Shown here: one piece after another, positions 35,221-42,652 of the stretch
Numbering within the stretch: position 1 is the stretch's first letter
Layout of the letters: each line of letters opens with the position of its first letter
From: Streptosporangiaceae bacterium
Lineage (GTDB): Bacteria > Actinomycetota > Actinomycetes > Streptosporangiales > Streptosporangiaceae
NCBI GenBank assembly: GCA_025964695.1
Contig: JAOPYK010000140.1
Coordinates: 36,758-100,757, forward strand
Direction: 5' to 3'
Length of the DNA: 64,000 bases
Made by a program: the position numbers and the translations under genes
Notes under the pieces: model-generated
Told to the model about the DNA's origin: nothing
The model's input: the letters and a program-made list of their open reading frames with translations, nothing else
Database searches by the model: none

Positions 35221-36324
35221 GTGAGCTCGTACGACCGTTATGCGACCCCGGTGTCGCAGGACACCTGGAACGTACCGATGTCGGGCGACGCCCGCTTCAC
35301 CTGGGAGTACGACGGCGGCCGCGACCGGCTACTGTCGCTGTACCAGAAGGGCAAGGACAAGCAGTGGGACGCGCAGTTGCGCATCGACTGGGACGTCGAG
35401 GTCGACCCGGTCAACGTCGCCGGTCTGCCCGACGAGTTCAACCCGCTCTTCGGCTCCGGCATCTGGAACAAGATGAACCAGAAGGAGCGGGACGAGTTCG
35501 GCCGGCACCAGGGCTCATGGCTGTTCAGCCAGTTCCTGCACGGTGAGCAGGGAGCGCTGAACGTCTCGGCCCGGATCGTCCAGTCGGTGCCCGATCTGGA
35601 TTCGAAGTTCTACGCGGCCACCCAGACGATGGACGAGGCGCGGCACGTGGAGTTGTACGCCAAGTTCGTGGACGAGAAGATCGGGCTGTACTACCCGGTC
35701 AACCAGGATCTGGCCAAGCTGCTCGCGGAGTCGCTCTCCGACAGCAGATGGGACCTCCCGTACCTCGGCATGCAGGTGCTCATCGAGGGCCTGGCCCTGG
35801 CGGCGTTCGGACTCTACCGCGACATGGCCACGAACCCGCTGGTCAAGCAGCTGCTGGCCTACGTCATGCAGGACGAGGCGCGGCATGTGGCCTTCGGCCG
35901 GCTGGCGCTCAAGGACTACTACGCGGAGCTGACCGAGAAGGAGCGGGCCGAGCGCGAGGAGTTCGTCGTCGAGGGCTGTTACCTCATGCGCGACCGGTTC
36001 AAGGGCCGGGAGGTCTTCGAGCAGCTGAACATGCCGGTCCAGGAGTGCATGAAGTACGTCGACAACTCCGACATGTTCACCCTCTACCAGTCGTTGCTGT
36101 TCAGCCGCATCGTGCCGTGCGTACGCGACATCGGGCTGTGGGGCGACAAGGTGCAGGCCGCTTACGCGGACATGGGAGTGCTCGACAACGCCAAGGCCGA
36201 TCTGGTCGCCCTCATGCGGCAGGACGAGGAGATCGCCGAGCGCTACGACGAGGAGAAGGCCGAGCGGGAGCTGACCGTCCGCCAGGCCGAGGTGAACGAG
36301 GCCATCGCGCTCGGCGCCGAGTAG
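35221..36324 (+). CDS. ferritin-like di-iron protein (R2/AurF-like)
   Basis: A 367-residue all-helical protein with two metal-ligand sets, as in ribonucleotide-reductase R2-like and oxygenase proteins: HGEQGAL and DEARHVELY in the first half, LIEGLAL and QDEARHVAFG in the second. These give the two Glu and ExxH pairs for a di-iron site. It should activate O2 for hydroxylation, N-oxygenation or desaturation; no partner reductase is nearby. The GTG at 35221 has GGGAGG upstream. A hairpin terminator separates it from the convergent gene. It is followed by no operon mate. Confidence 0.86.
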   Translation: MSSYDRYATPVSQDTWNVPMSGDARFTWEYDGGRDRLLSLYQKGKDKQWDAQLRIDWDVEVDPVNVAGLPDEFNPLFGSGIWNKMNQKERDEFGRHQGSWLFSQFLHGEQGALNVSARIVQSVPDLDSKFYAATQTMDEARHVELYAKFVDEKIGLYYPVNQDLAKLLAESLSDSRWDLPYLGMQVLIEGLALAAFGLYRDMATNPLVKQLLAYVMQDEARHVAFGRLALKDYYAELTEKERAEREEFVVEGCYLMRDRFKGREVFEQLNMPVQECMKYVDNSDMFTLYQSLLFSRIVPCVRDIGLWGDKVQAAYADMGVLDNAKADLVALMRQDEEIAERYDEEKAERELTVRQAEVNEAIALGAE

Positions 36325-36354
36325 GGCTCTGACCCGCGAACCTCCCGATGGTGC

Positions 36355-36390
36355 AGATCCCGGCGACGCCACCCGGCGGCGCCGGGATCT
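36355..36390. terminator. bidirectional hairpin terminator
   Basis: Arms AGATCCCGGCG (36355-36365) and its exact complement (36380-36390) enclose a GC-rich loop. It lies between the ends of the ferritin-like gene and the convergent secreted-protein gene, so it can serve both. Confidence 0.75.
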
Positions 36391-36414
36391 TCGCGTTCGG
36401 AAGGTGGCCAGGCC

Positions 36415-37065
36415 TCACGGGGTGAGCCGGGGCTTTCGCCGACGTACGAGCACCAGGGCGGCCACCAGCAGCGCTCCGGCTCCGGCGGTGCTGGACCAGA
36501 AGAAACGGTTGAAGGCCAGGGCGGTCAGCTGATCCTTGAAACCCGCCGTGGCCGGTGCCTGCAACCGGTCCGAGTGGGTGGCGCAGACGATCGGCCGCTT
36601 GCCGGCCTTGGTGGAGGCGCAGGCGACGGCCGCCAGCCGCTGAAGTCGCCCGGGCAGCCGCCCCACTTGGACGGTGACGCTGAACTGGTCGGTCTTACCG
36701 GTCGGCAGCGCGCTCTTCCAGGTGATCCGGCCCTCGGAGACGGTGCCCTTGGGAGTCGACGAGACGAGCTTGAGGCCGGGCACCAGGGTCTGCGTGAGGA
36801 GCAGGTCGGGCGTCTTCTCCTGCCCGGTGTTACTGACGTTGGTGATGTAGGTGAGCCGGTCGCCCGGTCGTACGGTGCTGTGCCCGTCGTCGATTCCGAT
36901 GCGCAACGCGAACGACTGCTTCGGCTTGAGCGGGTGCGCGTGTGCCGTGACCGCCCCTAAGGGCAGCGTGGCGAGTGTGAGGGCCATCGTCGTACGGACG
37001 TGACGATCGCGCGGACGAGAGCGGCGCATGCCTGGTTTCCGCACACGGGCAATTCGAAAGGTCAT
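36415..37065 (-). CDS. secreted, membrane-anchored DUF11-like protein
   Basis: A 216-residue protein. A long Arg-rich N-terminus and hydrophobic stretch (about residues 26-43, ending AHAHP) look like a signal peptide. One DUF11-type beta domain follows (RPGDRLTYITNVSNTGQ, TQTLVPGLKLVSSTPKGTV, GRITWKSALPTG). One C-terminal helix (about 187-205) and a RRRKPR tail anchor it. Such domains act as surface spacers or adhesin-like modules. An internal ATG at 37032 may be the true start. It resembles the protein at 41181 in layout. Confidence 0.72.
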   Translation of the reverse strand: MTFRIARVRKPGMRRSRPRDRHVRTTMALTLATLPLGAVTAHAHPLKPKQSFALRIGIDDGHSTVRPGDRLTYITNVSNTGQEKTPDLLLTQTLVPGLKLVSSTPKGTVSEGRITWKSALPTGKTDQFSVTVQVGRLPGRLQRLAAVACASTKAGKRPIVCATHSDRLQAPATAGFKDQLTALAFNRFFWSSTAGAGALLVAALVLVRRRKPRLTP

Positions 37066-37526
37066 GGATTAATACCCTTTAGATCGAGATATTTCTGCTG
37101 CCATGCGCGTTGATAAGCGGGACGTCGCACAGGTGAGAGGTGATCGTAAAGCCTCGGAGCTCGCCTGGCCTGGTCCGGCTCGCCCGGGAGCCGGGATGAT
37201 CACGGGCCGTTTTATTCAATCACTCAGAGTGCGAAACGTGATCTACCAGTGGTCTCATCCACTGATTCAATGGCAGGCCCTTCGAGGCCGGTTACCACCC
37301 GGACTGTCCGAGCAGAAAATGGTGCACCCCCGAAAAGGCGGCGTTTCCGTGCGTTGCCGGGCACGGCATCGTGCACAAGGTGATTACTGCATTCTTCAAT
37401 TCACCACACGCGGTGCCCCGGTGTACTACCGTCCGAGTTCGGTCGAGCGGCTGATGGCACGGCACGTGCTCATCGGTGGTCGGCCGCGGGAGACAGGACA
37501 AAGAAGTGAATCCGGGGGGATAGAGG
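37066..37526. other. long intergenic region between divergent envelope-protein genes
   Basis: No convincing gene: the open frames here have no family likeness. The region is less GC-rich than its flanks and holds an inverted repeat CAGTGG-6-CCACTG at 37247-37264, a candidate operator. The promoters of the DUF11-like gene (leftward) and the secreted Gly/Pro-rich protein gene (rightward) should lie here. Confidence 0.4.
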
Positions 37527-38126
37527 GTGAATCGCTCTACCAGCACTTTGCTGAGAGCCATGGTGTGCGCGCCCGTGGCGGCGCTGTCCGTACTGGCGGC
37601 CGCGGCCGCCCAGGCGAGTGCTCATGAGGGGCCCGTGGACCCCGTCAACGGAGCGCTCGGCCAGGGCGCCGGGCCGGGCACGGCCGTGGGGAAGGTCGTC
37701 CGGCGGCCCGCCATCACGCCATGCGGCTCGGCCGGACGGCCGGGGGCGGCCATCGGCGAGCGGCCGCATGGCCTCTCGGACCGACTCGGTCACGTCGCCG
37801 ATCTACTCCGCGGCGGTCCCGCGGGAAGCCGGCCCGCAGGAGGGCTCGACCGGGTGACGGGCGACGCCGCGTGCAGGCTGCCGATGAACCCGGGGGCGGT
37901 GCCGGCCGAGCCGCTCAGAGTGGCGGGCACCATGAAGGACGCGCTGCCGGCCGGTCTCGGCGACACGGAACTACCGGGCCCGCTCGCCGGCGGCTCGCCC
38001 CAGACCGGCGGACCGAGTGCCGTGTCCGGCGGACCGAGCGGCATGTTCGGCGGGCTGCCCGGGCTGGGCGGCGCCATGCCGGGCACCACGCTGCGCAGGC
38101 TGCCGATGACGCCCGCGCTGGGCTGA
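37527..38126 (+). CDS. secreted Gly/Pro-rich protein
   Basis: A 199-residue protein with a typical signal peptide (about residues 1-32, ending AQASA) and a mature part rich in Gly, Pro, Ala and Leu, with a GG-rich segment near the end (GGLPGLGGAMPG). No domain is recognised. Two Leu-Pro-Met motifs (CRLPMNPG, RRLPMTPA) recur. The GTG at 37527 follows a purine-rich GGGGGGATAGAGG. A very strong terminator follows. Probably a cell-wall or matrix protein. Confidence 0.65.
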   Translation: MNRSTSTLLRAMVCAPVAALSVLAAAAAQASAHEGPVDPVNGALGQGAGPGTAVGKVVRRPAITPCGSAGRPGAAIGERPHGLSDRLGHVADLLRGGPAGSRPAGGLDRVTGDAACRLPMNPGAVPAEPLRVAGTMKDALPAGLGDTELPGPLAGGSPQTGGPSAVSGGPSGMFGGLPGLGGAMPGTTLRRLPMTPALG

Positions 38127-38144
38127 CGCCCGGCACCTTCCAGT

Positions 38145-38180
38145 AGGGGTGCGCACCGCCCACGGGCGGTGCGCACCCCT
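38145..38180 (+). terminator. strong hairpin terminator
   Basis: A perfect 16-bp stem (38145-38160 with 38165-38180; arms begin AGGGGTGCGCACC) surrounds a CACG loop, 18 bp past the stop of the secreted-protein gene. It is one of the strongest hairpins in the window. Confidence 0.85.
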
Positions 38181-38197
38181 GCGGGGTTGAGAGCTGC

Positions 38198-38216
38198 TTT
38201 CACGTTTCCCGTGAAA
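38198..38216 (+). promoter_or_regulatory. palindrome TTTCACG-5-CGTGAAA
   Basis: A perfect inverted repeat with 7-bp arms, at the start of the long leader of the RlpA-like gene. It is placed as an operator would be; no regulator is assigned. Confidence 0.45.
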
Positions 38217-38269
38217 CGATCTCGGTAAAAATCGATCTTCGAAATAGCGCACGGCATGTAATTGCTCAG

Positions 38270-38480
38270 TGTCAGGGCGTCGAAATATGCGGTGAGAAAC
38301 CCCACACAGGCCCCTGTGGGTGCGGGTTTGCTCGTAGGGCAACGTACGGTCAAGAACTTGTGCGCGGCCTTTACTCAGGCTGAATCGGCAAGCCCTTGGG
38401 CCGCGCCACCCGGACGGCCGTCCCCGCCGAACTGCGGGCGCGTATCTCAGGGCCTCCGGGAACTTCCTGTCCCCGATCAA
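38270..38480 (+). ncRNA. candidate structured leader of the RlpA-like gene (possible c-di-AMP riboswitch)
   Basis: The 310 bp before the RlpA-like gene contain no frame but several potential hairpins, including GCGGCC...GGCCGC around 38363-38406. The segment CAGGCTGAATCGGCAAGCC (38376-38394) resembles the GGGGUGAAUC part of ydaO/yuaA riboswitches, which often precede cell-wall hydrolase genes in actinobacteria. Other conserved ydaO segments are not clear, so this is only a candidate. Confidence 0.25.
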
Positions 38481-38490
38481 AGGATTCTCT

Positions 38491-39099
38491 GTGGGTAGCT
38501 CTGCCAAGCACGGCTCCAAAACCACCCCCCGGCTACGCGGCATCATGATCGCGTCCACCCTGGCCATCACCGTGATCGCCACCACCGCCTGGGCCCTGGT
38601 CTCGACAGGTGGCTCGACGGCCCGCTCCACCGCGGCCGGGGCCGAACTCACAGGCCGCACCCCCGGCCGGGCCGCTCGAGACAGCGTGCGCACCCCCCTT
38701 CCCGACCCCTCGGCCGCCGGGACCGCCTCAGCGGCGCCCGAACCGGTGAGCAAGGGGGCCAGGCCCGCGCGAAAAGTGTCGCGGAAGGCAAGACACCGGC
38801 TCCGGGTGCTGAGCTCCGGTGTCTGCCAGGCCTCCTACTACGGCGGCTCGCAGGCCACCGCCAGTGGCGAGCCCTTCAACCCGAACGCGCTTACCGCGGC
38901 GCACAAGACCCTGCCGATGGATTCCCGGGTCAGGGTCACCAACGAGGCCACCGGACGGTCCGTAATCGTGCGGATCAACGACAGAGGCCCTTATGTGGGA
39001 GGTCGCTGCCTCGACCTGTCCACCGCGGCGATGAAAGCCGTCGGCGGTGTCGGCTCCGGTGTGATCACCGCGAAGTACCAGGTCCTCGCCAGGGCCTGA
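38491..39099 (+). CDS. RlpA-like double-psi beta-barrel protein
   Basis: A 202-residue secreted or anchored protein. One N-terminal hydrophobic segment (about residues 18-38) is followed by a disordered Ala/Pro/Arg region. The RlpA/DPBB domain comes last: CQASYYGGSQATASGEPFNP, LTAAHKTLPMDSRVRVTN, and VRINDRGPYVGGRCLDLS. RlpA domains bind or cleave peptidoglycan, and this domain keeps the RGPY...R.LDLS core with the catalytic-type Asp. GTG start at 38491. Its long structured leader suggests regulation at RNA level, as for other cell-wall hydrolases. Confidence 0.83.
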   Translation: MGSSAKHGSKTTPRLRGIMIASTLAITVIATTAWALVSTGGSTARSTAAGAELTGRTPGRAARDSVRTPLPDPSAAGTASAAPEPVSKGARPARKVSRKARHRLRVLSSGVCQASYYGGSQATASGEPFNPNALTAAHKTLPMDSRVRVTNEATGRSVIVRINDRGPYVGGRCLDLSTAAMKAVGGVGSGVITAKYQVLARA

Positions 39100-39169
39100 C
39101 TCCCGTACGAACCCGCGCGGCGGGCGCCGGGCGGAGCCGTGCCCGGCGCCCGCTCCGCCGCACCCGGCC

Positions 39170-40033
39170 TCACGAGGAACGGGCCGCGTAATAGACGGCG
39201 GCCATGTCCTGCTCTCCATGGCCTAGCCGGACCGTCTTCTGCAACTGTTCGCGTACGGCCTCGGCCACGAGCAGCGAGAGGTCGGCCGCACGGGCCGCCT
39301 CGGTGACCAGGGCGGCGTCCTTCGCGGCGGTCTCCGCCTTGAAACTGGGGGTGAAGTCGCGGGAAAGGATCAGCGCCGCCTTGGCATGGGCGTAAGCGAC
39401 ATCGAGCGGACCGCCGGCGATCGCCTCCAGGAACAGCCGGGGATCGAGGTCGAAGGCCTCGGCCAGCGCGATGATCTCGCCGAGCGAGGCGGTCAGCGCC
39501 AGCACCCAGTCGTTCACCACGAGCTTGAGCCGGGAGGCCTCCGTGGTCTCGCCGACCCAGATCGTACGGCTCCCGATGGCGTCGAAGACCGGCTGGACCG
39601 CCTCGCGGGAGGCGGTCGGACCCGCGGCGAGGACGGTCAGCTCACCTTTCTCCGCCGGTTGCCGGGTGCCGAGCACGGGAGCGTCGAAAAACGGGACCTC
39701 ATGCCGCCGGGCCAGTTCCGCCAGGGCGTCCGCGGCGGCGGCCCCTACCGTGCTCGTCTGCACCCAGACGGCGTTCTCCTCCATGGCGGGCAGCACCCCG
39801 GCCATCACCTCTTCGACGGCGTGGCCGTCGTACAGAATGGTCAACACGATCTGAGCCCCCGCCGCGGCCTCACCGGGCTCATCGCACACCATGGCGCCGT
39901 CCGCCGCCAGCGGCTCGGCTTTCGGACGCGTACGGTCCCAGACGCGTACGGCCATCCCGGCCCGCAGCAGATTGCGGGCCATCGCGGCGCCCATGATCCC
40001 TGTACCGAGTACGGCGACGGTCGGTTCGGTCAT
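39170..40033 (-). CDS. beta-hydroxyacid dehydrogenase (3-hydroxyisobutyrate dehydrogenase family)
   Basis: A 287-residue NAD(P)-dependent enzyme. The dinucleotide-binding motif VLGTGIMGAAMARNL is at residues 8-22, a substrate-binding stretch DAPVLGTRQPAEKGELT is in the middle, and the catalytic Lys is in RLKLVVNDW. The family covers 3-hydroxyisobutyrate, tartronate semialdehyde and glyoxylate/succinate semialdehyde reductases; which one is unclear. Start ATG 40033 has GAGGAGA upstream. The IclR gene lies upstream in the same direction and may regulate it. Confidence 0.87.
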   Translation of the reverse strand: MTEPTVAVLGTGIMGAAMARNLLRAGMAVRVWDRTRPKAEPLAADGAMVCDEPGEAAAGAQIVLTILYDGHAVEEVMAGVLPAMEENAVWVQTSTVGAAAADALAELARRHEVPFFDAPVLGTRQPAEKGELTVLAAGPTASREAVQPVFDAIGSRTIWVGETTEASRLKLVVNDWVLALTASLGEIIALAEAFDLDPRLFLEAIAGGPLDVAYAHAKAALILSRDFTPSFKAETAAKDAALVTEAARAADLSLLVAEAVREQLQKTVRLGHGEQDMAAVYYAARSS

Positions 40034-40129
40034 GTCAGCTCTCCTCTGGTTCTCCCCAGTGTGGGTCGCGCCCTGTTTTACCCACTGGGCCAGGGAACAA
40101 GTTGACGGAGTCCCGCGTCTTATGTAGAC

Positions 40130-40155
40130 GGGTGTGCCCACGGGGGCGCACACCC
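40130..40155 (-). terminator. hairpin between the IclR and dehydrogenase genes
   Basis: GGGTGTGC (40130-40137) pairs with GCACACCC (40148-40155) across a 10-base loop. It lies between two leftward genes and may end the IclR transcript; no T-tract follows. Confidence 0.5.
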
Positions 40156-40194
40156 TTCAGCCTCAGGTCAGCCTCAGGTCAGCCCCAAGGGAGG

Positions 40195-40224
40195 GATCCG
40201 ATCCGATCCGATCCGATCCGATCC
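40195..40224. repeat. six tandem GATCC pentamers
   Basis: Six perfect copies of GATCC in tandem lie 16 bp downstream of the IclR stop. An 11-bp unit (CAGCCTCAGGT) is also doubled just before it at about 40158-40180. This is a simple microsatellite likely to vary in copy number between strains. Confidence 0.9.
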
Positions 40225-40240
40225 GAGACTAGGGTCAGGG

Positions 40241-40981
40241 TCAGGTCGGCAGGTCCCGGGTGAAGCGGTCTGCAGCCCGGTGCATGAGAGGCACGACCCG
40301 CCGCACGACCTCCGGCGTCATCCGGCCGGACGGCCCGGACACCGAGAACGCCGCGCGCGTCGGTGAGCCCGTCAGCGGTACGGCCACGCAGCGCACGCCG
40401 AGCTCCTGTTCCTCGTCGTCGAGCGCGTAGCCCTGCTCCCGGATCTTGACCAGCTCGGCCATCAGGGCCTCGGGGTCGGTGAACGTTCGCGGGGTGTGCG
40501 CGGGCATGCCGGTCCGTGCCACGATCGATCGGACGGTCTCGCCCGGCAGCTGGGCGAGCAGGGCCTTGCCCACCCCCGTGCAATGCGGCTGCACCCGCCG
40601 GCCGACCTCGGTGAACATCCGCATCGAGTGCCGGGACGGTACCTGCGCGACGTACACCACCTCGTCGCCCTCCAGTACCGCCATGTTGGCGGTCTCGCCG
40701 ACCTCGTCCACCAGCCCGGCGAGCACGGGCCGCGCCCATGTCCCCAGCAGCCGGCTGGCGCCGTCGCCCAGCCGGATCAGCCTCGGCCCGAGGGCGTAGC
40801 GCTTGGAGGGCTCCTGACGCACGTAGCCGCGGTTAACGAGGGTGCGCATGAGCCGGTAGATCGTCGGCATCGGCAGACCCGACACCTCGGTCAGTTCGGA
40901 GAGCGTCATCTCACCGCCCGCGTCGGCCAGGTGCTCCAGCAGCTCGAAGGCGCGCTCCAGTGAACGTACGGCCTCGGCCAC
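40241..40981 (-). CDS. IclR-family transcriptional regulator
   Basis: A 246-residue regulator. The N-terminal winged HTH (about residues 23-55, MTLSELTEVSGLPMPTIYRL) is followed by the IclR ligand-binding GAF-like domain (YALGPRLIRLG, CTGVGKALLAQLPGE, GVRCVAVPL). Ligand is unknown; the adjacent hydroxyacid dehydrogenase is the likely target. A perfect AGTCATGACT palindrome at 41000-41009, 19 bp before its start, may be its own operator. Confidence 0.9.
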   Translation of the reverse strand: MAEAVRSLERAFELLEHLADAGGEMTLSELTEVSGLPMPTIYRLMRTLVNRGYVRQEPSKRYALGPRLIRLGDGASRLLGTWARPVLAGLVDEVGETANMAVLEGDEVVYVAQVPSRHSMRMFTEVGRRVQPHCTGVGKALLAQLPGETVRSIVARTGMPAHTPRTFTDPEALMAELVKIREQGYALDDEEQELGVRCVAVPLTGSPTRAAFSVSGPSGRMTPEVVRRVVPLMHRAADRFTRDLPT

Positions 40982-41180
40982 TCCGGCTCCCCCTCGCTAA
41001 GTCATGACTGATCGCGATTCTACGGAGTGTGGTTTTCGCGTTGTGAAAGCCCCTGCGATTTGACCCGTACACGTTACTGAGTGCGACCAAAGGGAAATAC
41101 TCACCAGGCCGGACGCCGGCCACCGGTCCTGCGTCGCCCCCCAGGCACACCGGCTGAGTGACGGCTGAGCGATCGAAGGG

Positions 41181-42422
41181 ATGCAGACGGTGCGGATGGG
41201 GGGGATTCGGCGGCCGGCGGCGAAAGCGGCGATCGGAGCCGTGACGGCCGGCCTGGTCGGTGGTGCGCTCACGACCGGCGCCGCGGCCGCAGCGACGATC
41301 CGGTTGAAGACGTCGATCGCGCCGGTGCTGCAGTCGTCCGCCGAAGGCATCCGCTTCGCGGCGTACACCGTCACCGTCCGGTCGGCCGGCGGTACGGCAC
41401 GGGACACCCGGTTGGCGGTCACCACCCAACTGCCCGCCCAGTGGTCCATCTTCCCCGCGAACTGCCAGGCCGTGCAGGGCCAGGGCACCGAGGGCGGGCT
41501 CTCGCGTGGCCAGGCGACGCCCGACAGGGCCGCTCGCCTGGTCTGTGCCCTCGGAGAGGTGACCGGGCGGGCCAAGGTGGCGATGACGTTGCAGCTACCG
41601 GCTGGGGCCCGGGTCCCCGGTGGGCTCGGCATCCAGGCCGTCGCCAGCGCCGCGAACGCGGCCGGGCGGAGCACGGCGAGTGCTGCGGTTCCGCTCCGGC
41701 CCCTGGCCACCTTCGCGTCGGCGCCCGAGGGCGCCACGCCTTCGGTGGCAGCGGGGGGACCGGCAGCCGGCCCGGGCGCGACGCCGGGAAGGACCACTCA
41801 GGCCGCCGCCGCCCAGCAGCGAACACCGGCCGCTTCCGAGGTGCGTCCGCAGGCCAGGTCACGCGAGGCGCCGTTCTCCCGGTCCGCGTCGGCGCAGGCG
41901 CTTCTGCCGGCCCAGCGGCCCCTGGTGCCGCCGCTGGTCCCGCTGAAGCCCTCGGAGCTGAGCGCGCCCGCCGCACCGACCGGCCCCTGGCTGCCCACCA
42001 TGAACCCGAAGGCTCCGGTGCGGCTGCCGAAGACCCCGCACGCGCCGTCCGTGTCGTCGCCGGTCACCCCCGCCTTGGCCGTGCCGCAACTCCCGGCCGT
42101 GCCGCAGGATGACGGCACCCAGACGCCGGACGACACCTCTCCGATGTCACTGACCACTGTGCCGCAGGTACCGGACGGGCAGTGTTCGTGGGCGAGAGCG
42201 CTCGCGGTGGTGGTGGTCGCCGAGGCCGCAGTGCTGTGGCTCGCGGCCAGCCTCGGGCTCTGGCGACGCCGGCTGCTGGTGGGGCAGGCGGTCGGCAACG
42301 GCGTCCGCAACGCCCGGCTGCTGCGGCCCGCCGCCGCCCTGCTGCGCCGAGCGCCCCTGCTGCGTGCGCGGGTGACCGGCCGCGCGGCCATTGTCTGCAG
42401 GCGGTTACGCTTACGCCGGTGA
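41181..42422 (+). CDS. large secreted, C-terminally anchored protein
   Basis: A 413-residue protein with a signal peptide (about residues 10-38, ending AAAAA) and an N-terminal beta domain (TIRLKTSIAPVLQSSAEGIR start) with a two-Cys segment (NCQAVQ, VCALGE). A 180-residue Pro/Ala-rich region follows, with one membrane helix (about 338-358) and an Arg-rich cytoplasmic tail. The layout matches the DUF11-like protein at 36415. It may be a cell-wall-spanning structural protein. An in-frame ATG at 41196 is an alternative start. A 26-bp palindrome lies 4 bp after its stop. Confidence 0.68.
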   Translation: MQTVRMGGIRRPAAKAAIGAVTAGLVGGALTTGAAAAATIRLKTSIAPVLQSSAEGIRFAAYTVTVRSAGGTARDTRLAVTTQLPAQWSIFPANCQAVQGQGTEGGLSRGQATPDRAARLVCALGEVTGRAKVAMTLQLPAGARVPGGLGIQAVASAANAAGRSTASAAVPLRPLATFASAPEGATPSVAAGGPAAGPGATPGRTTQAAAAQQRTPAASEVRPQARSREAPFSRSASAQALLPAQRPLVPPLVPLKPSELSAPAAPTGPWLPTMNPKAPVRLPKTPHAPSVSSPVTPALAVPQLPAVPQDDGTQTPDDTSPMSLTTVPQVPDGQCSWARALAVVVVAEAAVLWLAASLGLWRRRLLVGQAVGNGVRNARLLRPAAALLRRAPLLRARVTGRAAIVCRRLRLRR

Positions 42423-42426
42423 GTGA

Positions 42427-42452
42427 GCTGTTGTCACGGCCGTGACAACAGC
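42427..42452 (+). promoter_or_regulatory. 26-bp perfect palindrome, operator shared with the PKS promoter
   Basis: A perfect 13+13 bp inverted repeat with the core TTGTCACGGCCGTGACAA (42431-42448). The same core, with three changes, recurs at 51285-51302 in the MFS/PKS divergent promoter. It is 200 bp before the FAAL start. It could also form a hairpin ending the previous gene, but the match to the distant site favours an operator, probably for a TetR-type protein. Confidence 0.65.
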
Positions 42453-42652
42453 CTCTGCCGGAAATGTGTGGTCCGGGTGGAGCCCGGCTTCGCTACCATC
42501 CGGTAGGTTCCCGTTGCACGATCATCGCCGCATGGCCGGTCGGCGTAGAACGCCGTCCGGGTTTCGGTCGTTCCCCGCAGCTGTGCTCGAATGTCGCCGA
42601 CGCCTCCGCCCGCCTTGGTCGTCGGTGGCCTTTCCCCCTGGAGTTAGGCGTT

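Noticed and set aside
37103..37627. A 174-codon frame before the secreted Gly/Pro-rich protein gene
   Set aside because: No domain or helix pattern, poor start context, and it runs out of frame into the signal-peptide region of the real gene.
40195..40224. Origin iterons or an att site
   Set aside because: The pentamers are too short and there is no replication, recombination or integrase gene nearby.
42427..42452. A simple terminator of the preceding gene
   Set aside because: Possible as a hairpin, but the near-identical core at 51285-51302, which is not behind any gene, favours an operator.
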